DNA of 64,000 nucleotides from Pseudoalteromonas peptidolytica (GCF_012641745.1 NZ_WEHZ01000003.1:62001-126000); one strand, 5' to 3'. Numbered from the stretch's first letter, positions 1 through 9,237 are shown. The notes: generated by a model from the letters alone, not told the origin. Made by a program: numbers and translations.

Positions 1-1
1 A

Positions 2-346
2 GCATTAAGTTATTTAATTGCAGAGCGTGATATTCAAATGTCGTTTGATTTATCCCGCTATCAGGTTTGGCTTCCCAGTGCCACCGCTAAAATCGTGATT
101 GGTAACCTCATTAGAAATGCGATGCAGCATACATTTTGTGGCACTATCGAAATACACCAACACCAGGATCTAATCACGATAAAAAAAACCGAATCCATAG
201 ACAATCTAGCACCGCAGATTGACACTCTAGGATATGGTCTTGGCTTGAAGTTAGTGGAACAACTATGCCAGCAGCTTAATTGGCAGTGCCACATTGAGTT
301 TGTTAAAGGAGGCTGCTGTGCCAGTGTCTATCTTTGCAAGCATTGA
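2..346 (+). CDS. Sensor histidine kinase, C-terminal fragment (5' end outside window)
   Basis: The reading frame is open from the first bases of the window, so only about 114 C-terminal residues are present. They form the ATP-binding (HATPase_c) domain of a two-component sensor kinase. An N-box (IVIGNLIRNAMQHT) is followed by a G-box (GYGLGLKLVEQL) and the usual final strands. The sensor and dimerisation domains and the partner response regulator lie upstream, so the signal cannot be named. The gene is convergent with sohB. A long hairpin begins at its last codon. Confidence 0.8.
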   Translation, partial: ALSYLIAERDIQMSFDLSRYQVWLPSATAKIVIGNLIRNAMQHTFCGTIEIHQHQDLITIKKTESIDNLAPQIDTLGYGLGLKLVEQLCQQLNWQCHIEFVKGGCCASVYLCKH

Positions 347-378
347 TAGGTGATAATAAGTTATCGCCTATCAATTAT
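343..378. terminator. Hairpin between convergent genes
   Basis: A 14-bp inverted repeat (343-356 with 361-374, one G-U wobble, loop TAAG) overlaps the kinase stop codon and is followed by TTATTA. It lies between convergent genes. The T-run is weak, so this is a probable rather than certain terminator. Confidence 0.5.
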
Positions 379-387
379 TAATGAGTA

Positions 388-1413
388 CTATGCAGAATAC
401 TTAGAGAGGTTTAGTTTAGACAGTGTTTTGATGGCTACACGCTCCAAAGCATTGCCCAGTTGCAGGCCAAACTTCTCCACAACGCCCCTTTTCACTCTAT
501 ACCTCACTTTATAAAGCTGATGATTTTCGTTTAATGACATAAGTAAATCATCACTGGTAGAGATTTCATCAACGAGTTTAAGTGCGAGCGCCTGTGTACC
601 AAACCAATGTTCACCCGTTGCTACTTTCTCGATCTCGAGAGCAGCGCGATGTTCAGCGACAAAGTGTTTAAATAAACCATGCGTCTGCTCGATTTCTTCT
701 TTAAACTTTTCGCGTCCCTTATCGGTGTTCTCACCAAACAAGGTTAATGTGCGCTTATATTCACCGGCAGTGACCATCTCAAAATCTACGTTATTCTTTT
801 TCAACAAACGATTGAAGTTGGGGATCTGTGCTATTACGCCAATAGAGCCAATAATCGCGAACGGGGCTGCGATAATCTTATCTGCAACACAAGCCATCAT
901 ATATCCGCCGCTAGCGGCCACTTTATCAACACATACCGTCAGTGGGATCCCTGCTTGTTTAATACGAGTTAGCTGCGATGCACCTAAACCATAACCATGA
1001 ACCACACCACCGCCACTTTCAACAGAGACAATAACTTGATCTGTGGCTTTATCAGCGATTGTGAGAATAGCATTTATCTCCTCCCGTAAGCCTGATACCT
1101 CATGTGCGTCCATACTGCCGTTGAATTCGATATAAAATACATTTTTGACTGTTTCTTTAATCTTATCTTGGTTTTTTTGTTCTCTCGACTGCGCTTTATT
1201 GCGTGCCTTGAGTGCTTTTTTGTCTAAGGTTTGTTCTAAAAACTGTTCTTTAGATTTTGCCAAGCTCTCACTCAAATCAGTGACTTCAATTTCACCTTTC
1301 TTTGTTTTCGGTCTATGGCTGGCACCTACAACCAACATAATAACCACTGCGATAGCAAATATAATAGTCACTGCTTTGGCCAAAAATAACCCATATTCAA
1401 ACAAAAATGCCAA
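388..1413 (-). CDS. sohB: SohB, inner-membrane serine protease of the SppA/S49 family
   Basis: This 341-residue protein matches SohB in length and layout. One N-terminal membrane segment (about residues 8-30) is followed by a charged linker rich in Lys and Gln (about 40-90) and then a periplasmic S49 peptidase domain. The putative catalytic dyad is Ser168 (in ASGGYMMAC) and Lys220 (in GEYKRTL), in the same arrangement as other SohB proteins. The family cleaves membrane and signal-peptide remnants. It is near yciK and rluB, as in the enterobacterial trp region. It appears monocistronic. Confidence 0.93.
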   Translation of the reverse strand: MAFLFEYGLFLAKAVTIIFAIAVVIMLVVGASHRPKTKKGEIEVTDLSESLAKSKEQFLEQTLDKKALKARNKAQSREQKNQDKIKETVKNVFYIEFNGSMDAHEVSGLREEINAILTIADKATDQVIVSVESGGGVVHGYGLGASQLTRIKQAGIPLTVCVDKVAASGGYMMACVADKIIAAPFAIIGSIGVIAQIPNFNRLLKKNNVDFEMVTAGEYKRTLTLFGENTDKGREKFKEEIEQTHGLFKHFVAEHRAALEIEKVATGEHWFGTQALALKLVDEISTSDDLLMSLNENHQLYKVRYRVKRGVVEKFGLQLGNALERVAIKTLSKLNLSKYSA

Positions 1414-1471
1414 ATTACTCTCCTCGTTTAGCTGAAAAAGTTATCCATTGCGTTCGCGGTCAAATGGACAC

Positions 1472-1495
1472 AAAAAAGGCCGCTATCTGCGGCCT
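1472..1495 (-). terminator. Rho-independent terminator of the lipase gene
   Basis: A perfect 7-bp GC-rich stem (1477-1483 with 1489-1495, loop of 5) lies just past the lipase stop. On the minus strand it is followed by a run of T (A run at 1472-1477 on the plus strand). Confidence 0.8.
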
Positions 1496-1516
1496 GTTAT
1501 AGTCTCGAAAAACGCT

Positions 1517-3937
1517 TTAGTTTGCAACAACGTCTGGGTTAGATATCTGAAGTACTGCGCCTTTAGACTTCAAGAAGCTGGCAACTTGAGTTTGCATTTC
1601 AACCGATGCGGCAGCATGGCCAGCCGCAGTTCCACCTGCTTTTTCAGCAAAACCAGTGGTCAAAATCGAGCTATGGTGCCCTTGAGAAAACTTAACCACG
1701 TAACTACCCGGAGTGACTTGCGTTTCATTAACTGAGCTTAACCCCATGAAGCTTGCAAGTGGTAAACTACCAGATAAGAAGCTACGTTCTGTTGTCGGAG
1801 GGATAACCAAGTCCGCAGCATTACCATTCACACCACCTGTTACGACACTCATATAAACTGGAGTCTGTAACGCCTTAACTGATGACGCGTAGTTTAGTGG
1901 ATCTGCACTATCTAGCACAGTCTGCGCGGCAAAACCAAATTGCGTTACGGTTGCGTCAATCAATGCAAGCGTTGCCGTATCCTCTGCAGCTTCTAGGCCA
2001 CCTCTAAAGGTCGCGTACGCACATGACATAAACTCACTTGGTACCGCAGCAAATGCGCCGCAATCAGCAGCAGCCCCTTCCTGTAAATAGCCATTGAATG
2101 CTTGTGACGCCAAATTACCAGCAGAGCTCAATACCGAACCTTGCACAAATGGGCCAAATGATTTTGATTCAATCAAGAAGTTTGCAATACCTGAACCACC
2201 ACTAGCAAGTACTGCCGTATCCACTTTAAATAGGTGATCAACATTTACATCAAGTGGTGCGTTAGTTTGTGTAAGGAAACTTGGGCCTACAATAGAACCA
2301 AGAGAGTGACCTAAATAACTGACTTGCTGAGTATTGAAGTTAACTTGACCGCCCGATGCTGCGTTAATAAAGTTAAGACCAACACGTAAGCCCATCAAAT
2401 CGGCAGCCGATTGCTTCAAGTTATCTCTTGCTACCAATAACGATGTCAGATTCATGTAAGAAAGTACGCTACCGGTCGAGGCATTGAATTCATCGTTACC
2501 ATCACCGTCAATATCAATACCACGTTCGCCATGCATTGGGTGGTCGATTGCGACCGTCGCAAAGCCAGCTTGCGTTAGTGATAGCGTCAAGCCAAGCATA
2601 TCTTCTTTTTTACTGGTTATACCGTGCTGCAAAATAACAACAGGCCATCCACCATTAGGGGCCTCGCCAGAAGGTGATGTAATTTGAACCGGCACATTCG
2701 CCAGCCATTGCTGCTTTGGTATTGGGTTGTATTTAGTGATAAATCGTTGTTTATCTACACCGATACTTCTAAACTGAGGAACCCCTTCAGGTACTGGGAA
2801 ACTTGCACAAATTTGGTCGTCCCCCTGCGCTTCAGGTGGTAACTGACCACCTTGTGCAACATATCCACCTAAAGTAACGGGGCTGTCACACAACGCCTGC
2901 CAGTAGGTATCTGCTAATGCTTCTATATCGCCTGTCTGAGGTTTCGCTAAGTATTGTGGTAATTGAATAACACCACGCATTAATTTGATTTGTTCAAAAG
3001 CCGGTAATACTGCTGCTGGCACTTTACCTTCTAGTGCATCAGCGACCGTCATGGGTGCCTGAGCCGAAACCGCAACAACCGGTGGCGCATTCTTCGCGAG
3101 CGATTGTGCAAGTAAAGCTTTGGTTGCAGCTAAACCAGCACCAACAGATTGTGTGGTCATCGCTGCGGTGTAAATAATTTCTGTACTAGTCACACCCGCA
3201 TCAGTTACCGCTTTTTCATAACTCTGGATCACCGCTTGTAGTGACTTCTGAGTGTCGGTGACTAAAGGTGAGCCTTGGCGTAGCAACGAGTATGTTGAAG
3301 AGGCATCAACGCTCCGACCTGATGAATCTTTTAATCCCGTCGTCAAAACTGTGATGTACGTAGTTTGCGGCTTGAATGGTTTGACAGGAACGATAACAAC
3401 ACCGTTACCAGCACTATTTGCCATCGTTACAAAATCACCCTGTGGACCAAACTCAAGCTCAGCCACCACTTCGCATGCAATTCCTGAAGGTAGTGCCGAG
3501 CACTTTGGATCTTGGGCTAATGGGCCACCCATTTTCACTTCAAAAATACGGATTGAACCTGGGGTCTGCACGCTTTGTGCATCAACTTTAAGGCCATTTG
3601 GCGTTGTCATGTCAATGGCAAACGGCATTTGCGTTGACCAGCCGTCTTGCGCTCCAAGTACAATACCAGGATCTGCATAGTGCGCACGAGTCACCACAGG
3701 GTTGCCGTCACCATCAACTTTTCCAAGCATTTCACCTGGTAAGTTTAATGTGCCATCTTGGGTACCTGACAACAATATATCGTTAGGGACTGAGATAACA
3801 CCACCAGACGGGTCAAATTTTACTGAGATGGTTGGAGAAACGGGCGCGGTATCATTTTTAACATCTTCTAACGTTTCACCGCCTCCACAGCCAGCAAGTG
3901 CTGCTGATACTGCGAGTGAGAGTAGCATTTTTTTCAT
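1517..3937 (-). CDS. VolA / Pla-1-cef family surface lipase (lipoprotein)
   Basis: An 806-residue lipoprotein precursor. The N-terminus has a lipobox (LAGC, Cys17) followed by a Gly-rich spacer. The C-terminal half is an alpha/beta hydrolase: HGITS oxyanion segment, then a GHSLG nucleophile elbow with Ser545. Length and motifs fit the Pla-1/cef extracellular lipase family, which includes Vibrio VolA, a surface-exposed lysophospholipase that releases fatty acids for growth. The substrate here is inferred. The start is ATG with a GGAG-type ribosome site. It is divergent from yciK. No chaperone or fatty-acid uptake gene is adjacent, so the gene stands alone. Confidence 0.85.
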   Translation of the reverse strand: MKKMLLSLAVSAALAGCGGGETLEDVKNDTAPVSPTISVKFDPSGGVISVPNDILLSGTQDGTLNLPGEMLGKVDGDGNPVVTRAHYADPGIVLGAQDGWSTQMPFAIDMTTPNGLKVDAQSVQTPGSIRIFEVKMGGPLAQDPKCSALPSGIACEVVAELEFGPQGDFVTMANSAGNGVVIVPVKPFKPQTTYITVLTTGLKDSSGRSVDASSTYSLLRQGSPLVTDTQKSLQAVIQSYEKAVTDAGVTSTEIIYTAAMTTQSVGAGLAATKALLAQSLAKNAPPVVAVSAQAPMTVADALEGKVPAAVLPAFEQIKLMRGVIQLPQYLAKPQTGDIEALADTYWQALCDSPVTLGGYVAQGGQLPPEAQGDDQICASFPVPEGVPQFRSIGVDKQRFITKYNPIPKQQWLANVPVQITSPSGEAPNGGWPVVILQHGITSKKEDMLGLTLSLTQAGFATVAIDHPMHGERGIDIDGDGNDEFNASTGSVLSYMNLTSLLVARDNLKQSAADLMGLRVGLNFINAASGGQVNFNTQQVSYLGHSLGSIVGPSFLTQTNAPLDVNVDHLFKVDTAVLASGGSGIANFLIESKSFGPFVQGSVLSSAGNLASQAFNGYLQEGAAADCGAFAAVPSEFMSCAYATFRGGLEAAEDTATLALIDATVTQFGFAAQTVLDSADPLNYASSVKALQTPVYMSVVTGGVNGNAADLVIPPTTERSFLSGSLPLASFMGLSSVNETQVTPGSYVVKFSQGHHSSILTTGFAEKAGGTAAGHAAASVEMQTQVASFLKSKGAVLQISNPDVVAN

Positions 3938-4133
3938 TTTATAGGCTCCGACATAATCTTATTATTATTGTGATAATTCTCGTTAATTCTATGTAATTGC
4001 ATTTTTAATAAGACATTAGACCAGTTAAACTTAACTCAAACTTTGTTATTTCGCCAGCCATATTTACAATAAATTCGCTTACTTGCTAGCGCATTATGAT
4101 AAAATGACATAAACATCTTATTTGGGGTCCAGA

Positions 4134-4877
4134 ATGCAGACTTATCAAGCTCCTGAAAACGCACTTGCAAACAAAACGATATTAGTAACTGGTGCTGGCG
4201 ATGGCATCGGCCGAGTTGCAGCGATTAACTATGCAAAATATGGTGCAACCGTCATATTATTAGGCAAAACCACCAGTAAGCTAGAAGCTGTCTATGATGA
4301 AATTGTTAACGCAGGTTATCCACAGCCTGCTATTGTACCTATGGATTTGCGCGGTGCAACCAAGCAGCATTTTCGCGACTTAGCAGCGACCATTGAGCAG
4401 CAGTTTGGTAAATTGGATGGATTGCTCAATAACGCGTCAATTCTTGGGTCTTTAGGACCGATGGAGCATTTTTGCGTTTCAACTTTCGAAAACATTATGA
4501 AAGTAAACGTAACAGCTCAAGCGGTTATCACCAAATCTTTGTTCCCTGTCATGCGTAAAGCGCCACATGCCTCTATTGTATTCACCTCTTCTGGTGTAGG
4601 GCGCAAAGGTCGTGAGTTTTGGGGAGCCTATGCCATCTCTAAATTTGCAACAGAAGGTATGATGCAAACTTGGGCTGAAGAAGTTGGCAAAACCAATATA
4701 CGTATTAATTGTATTAATCCTGGTGCGACGAATACCAGCATGCGTGCATCAGCATTCCCAGGTGAAGATAAAGATAAACTAAAGACACCTGAAGACTTGA
4801 TGCCTACTTATTTATATTTAATGTCTGATGATTCTATAGATGTCAATGGGCAATCACTAGACGCACAAACATATTAA
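4134..4877 (+). CDS. yciK: YciK-type short-chain dehydrogenase/reductase
   Basis: This 247-residue oxidoreductase closely follows Escherichia coli YciK. It has a nucleotide-binding TGAGDGIG loop near the N-terminus, NNAS in the fourth strand, and the YAISK active-site motif. The conserved YciK stretch MRASAFPGEDKDKLKTP lies near the end. The ATG at 4134, with GGGG a few bases upstream, is preferred over a TTG four codons earlier. The physiological substrate of the family is unknown. It ends just before a MITE copy and a good terminator. Confidence 0.92.
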   Translation: MQTYQAPENALANKTILVTGAGDGIGRVAAINYAKYGATVILLGKTTSKLEAVYDEIVNAGYPQPAIVPMDLRGATKQHFRDLAATIEQQFGKLDGLLNNASILGSLGPMEHFCVSTFENIMKVNVTAQAVITKSLFPVMRKAPHASIVFTSSGVGRKGREFWGAYAISKFATEGMMQTWAEEVGKTNIRINCINPGATNTSMRASAFPGEDKDKLKTPEDLMPTYLYLMSDDSIDVNGQSLDAQTY

Positions 4878-4882
4878 ACTTA

Positions 4883-5020
4883 TACCAATTTTCTTAATTA
4901 AGTGGTCTATTTGAGGTGAGAAAATCTTGCCGATAACAAGGCTAAAATTTTGCTATTTAGTTGTTCTAAATAAGAAATTTTTAACGCTGTTAGCGTCAGA
5001 TTTACTCCTTCAAATTGGTA
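4883..5020 (+). repeat. MITE copy 1 (TACCAATT-ended element, 138 bp)
   Basis: The element begins TACCAATTTTCTTAATTAAG and ends CAAATTGGTA. It is flanked on both sides by TTA (4880-4882 and 5021-5023), a 3-bp target duplication. Its core is shared with the copies at 15910, 57554 and 62516. It carries internal hairpins ATTTAG/CTAAAT and ACGCT/AGCGT. Relative to copy 2 it lacks about 22 bp near the right end, between two CAAATTG direct repeats. Confidence 0.85.
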
Positions 5021-5042
5021 TTAAATAAAGGTTAACGACTAC

Positions 5043-5073
5043 AAGGCTGCTACTCCCAATCGCAGCCTTTTTA
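5043..5073 (+). terminator. Rho-independent terminator downstream of yciK
   Basis: An 8-bp stem AAGGCTGC/GCAGCCTT (5043-5050 with 5062-5069) is followed by TTTTTATT. It lies after yciK and the MITE, so it probably ended the yciK transcript before the element inserted. Confidence 0.75.
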
Positions 5074-5133
5074 TTGCGTGCACAGACAACTGCCTTTGAG
5101 TTCTCCTTCCATTGCTTTACCCTCAAAAAGCGT

Positions 5134-5164
5134 AAATAAAAACGCCAGCAATTTGTGCTGGCGT
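5134..5164 (-). terminator. Rho-independent terminator of the rnm-rluB operon
   Basis: A perfect 9-bp stem (5142-5150 with 5156-5164, loop of 5) lies just downstream of rluB on the minus strand and is followed by a T-rich tract (AAATAAAAA on the plus strand). Confidence 0.85.
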
Positions 5165-5179
5165 CGTATCAGTATAAAG

Positions 5180-6040
5180 CTATTTTCTTCTGGGAGTTTT
5201 TACCCGTTGATTATGCTTTTTCACTGCTTTTCTGATTTTATTAATTTTTGCCCGCTTATCTTTGCGCTTTTCAGGCATTACCGACAATTTTGTTTGGGTC
5301 TCAGGGCGTAGGCTTACTGACTTGCGAAGATAATTTACATCTTCTAATTTCAGCTCCTCCCAGCCCCCCTGCGGTAGACGTTTGTTTAACTCAAGCTTTC
5401 CGTAACGAATACGGATCAGTCGAGAGACTTCAACCTCTTGAGATTGCCATAATCGTCTCACTTCACGGTTACGACCTTCAGTAAGGGTAACGTTAAACCA
5501 CTTGTTCAGTCCTTCACCACCAAGCGGTTTAATCTTCAAAAACTTAGCAGGTCCATCATCCAGCTCAACGCCAGTGGTCAGTGTTCGCAGCGTTTGATTG
5601 GTTACTTCACCAAAAACACGAGCAGAATATTCACGCTCCACTTCATATTTGGGATGCATTAAGCGGTTAGCCAATTCACCGTCGTTGGTAAATAGCAAAA
5701 GGCCTGAAGTATTTATATCTAATCGACCGATAGCAATCCAACGGTCGCCATCTAATTTTGGCAATCTATCAAATACTGTACGACGCCCCTGCGGATCGCG
5801 CCGAGTACACAGCTCTCCTTCAGGTTTATGGTACATAAGTACGCGACAGATGCGCTCTTCTTGTTGTTCAATTTTTACAACATGTCCATCTACACGGATC
5901 ACCGATGTTTCTTCTACTCGGTCTCCTAGCTTGGCAACTTTTCCATCTACACTTACGCGGTTAGACTCAATATACTTTTCCATTTCGCGTCTTGAGCCAA
6001 CGCCAGCTCTTGCCAATACTTTTTGTAGTTTTTCACTCAT
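5180..6040 (-). CDS. rluB: RluB, 23S rRNA pseudouridine synthase
   Basis: This 286-residue enzyme has an N-terminal S4 RNA-binding domain (about residues 3-50) and the RsuA/RluB catalytic domain, with the nucleophile Asp108 in [10 protein letters not shown] basic, Lys/Arg-rich C-terminal tail is typical of RluB rather than RsuA. RluB modifies one uridine (2605 in E. coli numbering) of 23S rRNA. It overlaps scpB by 4 bases and is the last gene of the minus-strand operon rnm-yciO-scpA-scpB-rluB, which ends at a strong terminator. Confidence 0.95.
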   Translation of the reverse strand: MSEKLQKVLARAGVGSRREMEKYIESNRVSVDGKVAKLGDRVEETSVIRVDGHVVKIEQQEERICRVLMYHKPEGELCTRRDPQGRRTVFDRLPKLDGDRWIAIGRLDINTSGLLLFTNDGELANRLMHPKYEVEREYSARVFGEVTNQTLRTLTTGVELDDGPAKFLKIKPLGGEGLNKWFNVTLTEGRNREVRRLWQSQEVEVSRLIRIRYGKLELNKRLPQGGWEELKLEDVNYLRKSVSLRPETQTKLSVMPEKRKDKRAKINKIRKAVKKHNQRVKTPRRK

Positions 6041-6624
6041 TCAGATGGTTCTCTCACAGAAGGATCGTTTAATAACTGTTCTATTTTTTCATTATGTTGT
6101 TCAGGCAATCGAGGTAATTCTCCTAAAGCTGACAATGAAAAATAATTTAAAAATTGTTTCGTCGTCGCATACAGCGCGGGCTTACCGGGCACTTCTTTAT
6201 GGCCAACTATTTTTATCCACTCGCGATCAATCAAGCTTTTGATAATAGTAGAGCTCACAGTTACACCGCGAACTTGCTCTATCTCTCCGCGAGTGATCGG
6301 TTGTCGGTAAGCAATCAAGGCTAAGGTTTCAAGTGTAGCACGTGAGTATTTTGGTGCTTTTTCCTGCCAAAGTTTACTTAACCAAGGACTCAAGCTCGGA
6401 CAAGCCTGAAAGCGATAACCAGTACCGACTTCAACCAGCCGGACACCACGAGTTTGATAATGACTTATCAATGTTTCTAGTGCTTTATCAATACGCAGTG
6501 ATGATACGCCGATATCTTCCAGCACAGTTTCTTTTAGCCGCTTTTTAGACAATGGCTTGTCTGAAACAAAAATGGCAGCTTCAACCAATTCAACCAATTG
6601 TTCATCGCTAACGCGTCTTTTCAT
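6037..6624 (-). CDS. scpB: ScpB, segregation and condensation protein B
   Basis: A 195-residue protein with two winged-helix modules. The conserved ScpB stretch [19 protein letters not shown] sits near the middle, followed by the GR-type core ([20 protein letters not shown]). ScpB dimers bind ScpA and the SMC ATPase in the condensin that compacts chromosomes. No smc gene is in the window, as expected. It overlaps rluB by 4 bases and follows scpA after about 50 bases. Confidence 0.95.
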   Translation of the reverse strand: MKRRVSDEQLVELVEAAIFVSDKPLSKKRLKETVLEDIGVSSLRIDKALETLISHYQTRGVRLVEVGTGYRFQACPSLSPWLSKLWQEKAPKYSRATLETLALIAYRQPITRGEIEQVRGVTVSSTIIKSLIDREWIKIVGHKEVPGKPALYATTKQFLNYFSLSALGELPRLPEQHNEKIEQLLNDPSVREPSE

Positions 6625-6676
6625 ACTCTATGCTTGAAGACAAAAAGCTTATTATAACAGAGGTAGAGGGCATCCC

Positions 6677-7471
6677 CTAGCCTTTTAGATGCAGGTAAAT
6701 TGAAGTCGTACTGTGTGCCTGAATATAGTCAACCAGCTGCTCTTTAATGAGCTCCAACATTGCAATAAAAGTCACAACTACGCCGCTGCGTCCCTCGTCC
6801 AAGGTAAAAAATCGCACAAACTCAACAGGTTTATTTTGCTCTCGTAGTAGCTGTAAAATAAAACTCATACGTTCTCGAGTTGATAGTGCTTCAGCTTGTA
6901 CCTGGTGATGCTCAAAGGTCTTCGCTCTGGCCATTACTTCACTGAGTGCTAAAAGTAATTCTCTAAGCTCGATATCAGGAAACTCAGATTCAGTCTCAGC
7001 ACTGTTATCTATCAACGCATGAGCGACAAAAATGTCACGTTCAACACGGGGAATTTCATCCAAGTTTTCAGCAGCTTGTTTAAATTGTTCGTATTCTTGT
7101 AAGCGCCTAACTAGCTCAGCTCTGGGATCTTCTTCCTCCTCTAACTCTTCATGTTTTGGCAATAGCATTCTTGATTTTATTTGCGCGAGTAACGCTGCCA
7201 TCACTAAGTACTCACCGGCAAGTTCAAGCTGCATGTCTTTCATCATCTCAACATACTGGACATACTGTTGGGTAATACTAAAAATAGGTAACTCTAAAAT
7301 ATCAAGCTTATGTCTTTTGATGAGGTAGAGGAGCAGATCTAGCGGCCCTTCAAAGGTTTCTAAGATAACCTCCAAAGCTTCAGGTGGAATATATAAATCT
7401 TCTGGTTTTTCAATTACCGCTTCACCATGTAAAAAGGCCAGCGGTAATTTCTGTTGTGATAGCTGCACCAT
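6677..7471 (-). CDS. scpA: ScpA, kleisin subunit of the SMC condensin
   Basis: A 264-residue protein. The N-terminal kleisin signature FEGPLDLLLYLIKRHKLDI is at about residues 39-57, an acidic linker follows (HEELEEEEDPR), and a C-terminal winged helix contacts SMC. It bridges the SMC heads and recruits the ScpB dimer. It lies between yciO (11-base gap) and scpB in a co-directional operon. Confidence 0.95.
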   Translation of the reverse strand: MVQLSQQKLPLAFLHGEAVIEKPEDLYIPPEALEVILETFEGPLDLLLYLIKRHKLDILELPIFSITQQYVQYVEMMKDMQLELAGEYLVMAALLAQIKSRMLLPKHEELEEEEDPRAELVRRLQEYEQFKQAAENLDEIPRVERDIFVAHALIDNSAETESEFPDIELRELLLALSEVMARAKTFEHHQVQAEALSTRERMSFILQLLREQNKPVEFVRFFTLDEGRSGVVVTFIAMLELIKEQLVDYIQAHSTTSIYLHLKG

Positions 7472-7482
7472 CTCAGCTTACG

Positions 7483-8103
7483 TTATTCAAATGGCGATGT
7501 ATCGCCGCAGCCACGGCGCAGGATTTCTATTGTGTCTTCAGACATGTCAATAACCGTGGTTGCTTGCTCAATTAAATAGCCACCATGAATAATCAAGTCT
7601 ACCTGCTTTTCGATACGCATGCGGATATCATCAGGATCCGACTCTGTGAACTGCTCACCTGGCAAAATCAAGGAACATGACATCAAAGGTTCGCCTAGCT
7701 CAGCCAGCAACGCACAGGTGATCGGATTGTCCGTAACACGGATCCCTATGGTCTTCTTTTTTTCATTAAGTAAACGACGCGGCACCTCTTTAGTACCTTT
7801 AAAAATAAAGGTGTATGGTCCTGGTGTATTGTTTTTAATCATTCTAAACATTTGGTTGTCTACTCGAGCGTAGGTCGAAAGCTCAGATAGATCGCGACAT
7901 AACAGAGTAAAGTTATGATGCTTTTCAATACCACGGATCCGCTCAATGCGTTCTTTGGCCTGTTTATTGCCAAGGCTACAGCCGATGGCATATCCAGAGT
8001 CAGTCGGGAACACCACAACGCCGCCTTGCTCAATAATATCAACCGCTTGACGGATCAAACGAGTTTGTGGGTTATCTGGATGAATATGAAAAAATTGGCT
8101 CAT
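7483..8103 (-). CDS. yciO: YciO, YrdC/Sua5-family protein
   Basis: This 206-residue protein aligns along its whole length with E. coli YciO, starting MSQFFHIHPDNPQ. It has the YrdC-fold segments VVFPTDSGYAIGC and HNFTLLCRDLSELSTY. The family resembles TsaC/Sua5, which makes threonylcarbamoyl-AMP for the t6A tRNA modification, but YciO is not the main enzyme and its role is unsettled. The ATG at 8103 is chosen because it gives the conserved N-terminus; a longer upstream reading would overlap rnm. It follows rnm by 4 bases. Confidence 0.92.
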   Translation of the reverse strand: MSQFFHIHPDNPQTRLIRQAVDIIEQGGVVVFPTDSGYAIGCSLGNKQAKERIERIRGIEKHHNFTLLCRDLSELSTYARVDNQMFRMIKNNTPGPYTFIFKGTKEVPRRLLNEKKKTIGIRVTDNPITCALLAELGEPLMSCSLILPGEQFTESDPDDIRMRIEKQVDLIIHGGYLIEQATTVIDMSEDTIEILRRGCGDTSPFE

Positions 8104-8107
8104 ACTA

Positions 8108-8953
8108 TTATTCCTCTTTGCCTCCCCAATGGCGCCAAACTCCTTGACAGTCCTTTGGAAGATATAGGTTACGACCAAGATCAACCCAAGGCATCGGGAA
8201 ATGAAAGTCAGACCCTTGGCTTGCCAATAAGCCGAACTCTTGGCTTAACCGCCCTAAAAATTGACGTTCGGTTGGTGCTTGTTGTGGCTGTGCAACCTCC
8301 ATTGCGGCTCCACCAGCCTGTTTAAATTCTGCAATTAACTTTCTTAACCACTTATTTGACATTTTATAACGAGCAGGATGTGCCAACACGCTAACCCCAC
8401 CGGCTTCATGAATAGCCTCAATTGCCGTCTTCATATCACACCATTGGCTTGGTACATAACCAGTTTTGCCACGCGCCAAGAACTTATTAAAAACCCCTTG
8501 GATGTTTTTAGCAACGCCCCTTTGTACCAACACTTGAGCAAAGTGCGCTCTTGTGATCTGAGCAGTTTGGGCAAGTGATTGCGCATCTTCATACACATTT
8601 TCATAGCCTTTTTTGGCTAACCGCGCGCCAATCTCAATCGCTCTGGCCTCACGCTTTTTTTGTTGCTCACTCAATAGTGTCGTCAATGCTAAGTGTTCAG
8701 GAGTGAAACCTAACCCAACAATATGGATCTCAAAGCTTTCCCACTTAGTGGAAATTTCCACCCCGTTGATTAGTTCAAGTGCCAGATTGTGTTCACGAAT
8801 ATATTCCTGCGCAGGCTGGATGGCATCTATGGTGTCATGGTCAGTAATGGCCAAAATATCAACGCCCTTTTCCGTCGCTCGCTCCAACAGCTCATTAACC
8901 GCTAAGCGACCATCGGAAAAAGTAGTATGGCTGTGTAAGTCATATTTAATCAA
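8108..8953 (-). CDS. rnm: RNase AM (YciV), PHP-domain 5'-3' exoribonuclease
   Basis: A 281-residue PHP phosphoesterase. The metal-binding motifs are DLHSHTTFSDG at residues 5-15, ITDHDT, GVEIS, and SQGSDFH near the C-terminus. The conserved block FLARGKTGYVPSQWC matches E. coli YciV, shown to be RNase AM, which matures the 5' ends of rRNAs and degrades short RNAs. It is the first gene of the minus-strand operon and diverges from the trp operon, with the usual trp-rnm synteny. Confidence 0.93.
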   Translation of the reverse strand: MIKYDLHSHTTFSDGRLAVNELLERATEKGVDILAITDHDTIDAIQPAQEYIREHNLALELINGVEISTKWESFEIHIVGLGFTPEHLALTTLLSEQQKKREARAIEIGARLAKKGYENVYEDAQSLAQTAQITRAHFAQVLVQRGVAKNIQGVFNKFLARGKTGYVPSQWCDMKTAIEAIHEAGGVSVLAHPARYKMSNKWLRKLIAEFKQAGGAAMEVAQPQQAPTERQFLGRLSQEFGLLASQGSDFHFPMPWVDLGRNLYLPKDCQGVWRHWGGKEE

Positions 8954-9043
8954 AATGTACTAACTATCTCTCTGAATTATCAACGTTTTGATTATACCAC
9001 ATCTGAACTGATACGACCTTAGGTTATTTTTTGATATTTGCCC

Positions 9044-9075
9044 TTGACACTTGTATCAAGAATGGGGTTTACTGT
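9044..9075 (+). promoter_or_regulatory. Probable trp operon promoter
   Basis: A consensus -35 box TTGACA (9044-9049) lies about 60 bases before the first leader peptide. A weak -10 match (TTTACT at 9068-9073, 18-base spacer) follows. No clear TrpR operator palindrome could be assigned, so repressor control is not supported by what I see; attenuation is. Confidence 0.55.
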
Positions 9076-9109
9076 AGCTAATTTAGATTAAACAACGAAA
9101 TATTCACAA

Positions 9110-9157
9110 ATGAACAAACAATTTCAAAAAAACATTTGGTGGTGGCACTCGAACTAA
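9110..9157 (+). CDS. trpL: trp leader peptide 1 (three tandem Trp)
   Basis: A 15-codon ORF encoding MNKQFQKNIWWWHSN. Three consecutive Trp codons stand just before the attenuator hairpins, the signature of a ribosome-stalling trp leader. The ribosome-binding site is poor. A 1:2 pause stem can form (CACTCG 9146-9151 with CGGGTG 9159-9164). Alternatively GCGGGT (9158-9163) pairs with ACCCGC (9191-9196) as an antiterminator. Confidence 0.85.
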   Translation: MNKQFQKNIWWWHSN

Positions 9158-9189
9158 GCGGGTGTGTTTCGTTATATCTACGATTTATT

Positions 9190-9217
9190 AACCCGCGCAA
9201 TGTCGCGGGTTTTTTTA
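9190..9217 (+). terminator. trp attenuator 1
   Basis: An 8-bp GC-rich stem AACCCGCG/CGCGGGTT (9190-9197 with 9204-9211) is followed by seven or more T residues. Its left arm is the partner of the antiterminator segment downstream of leader 1. High charged tRNA-Trp should let this hairpin form and stop transcription. Confidence 0.88.
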
Positions 9218-9237
9218 TATTTTTTTAAGGCTTTTTA

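Noticed and set aside
4883..5020. MITE copy 1 as a small RNA or riboswitch
   Set aside because: The same sequence occurs five times with target duplications, so a mobile element explains it better; no promoter specific to this site was seen.
5598..6242. A 214-codon plus-strand frame opposite rluB and scpB
   Set aside because: It runs antisense to two clear housekeeping genes, has no family resemblance and no ribosome site.
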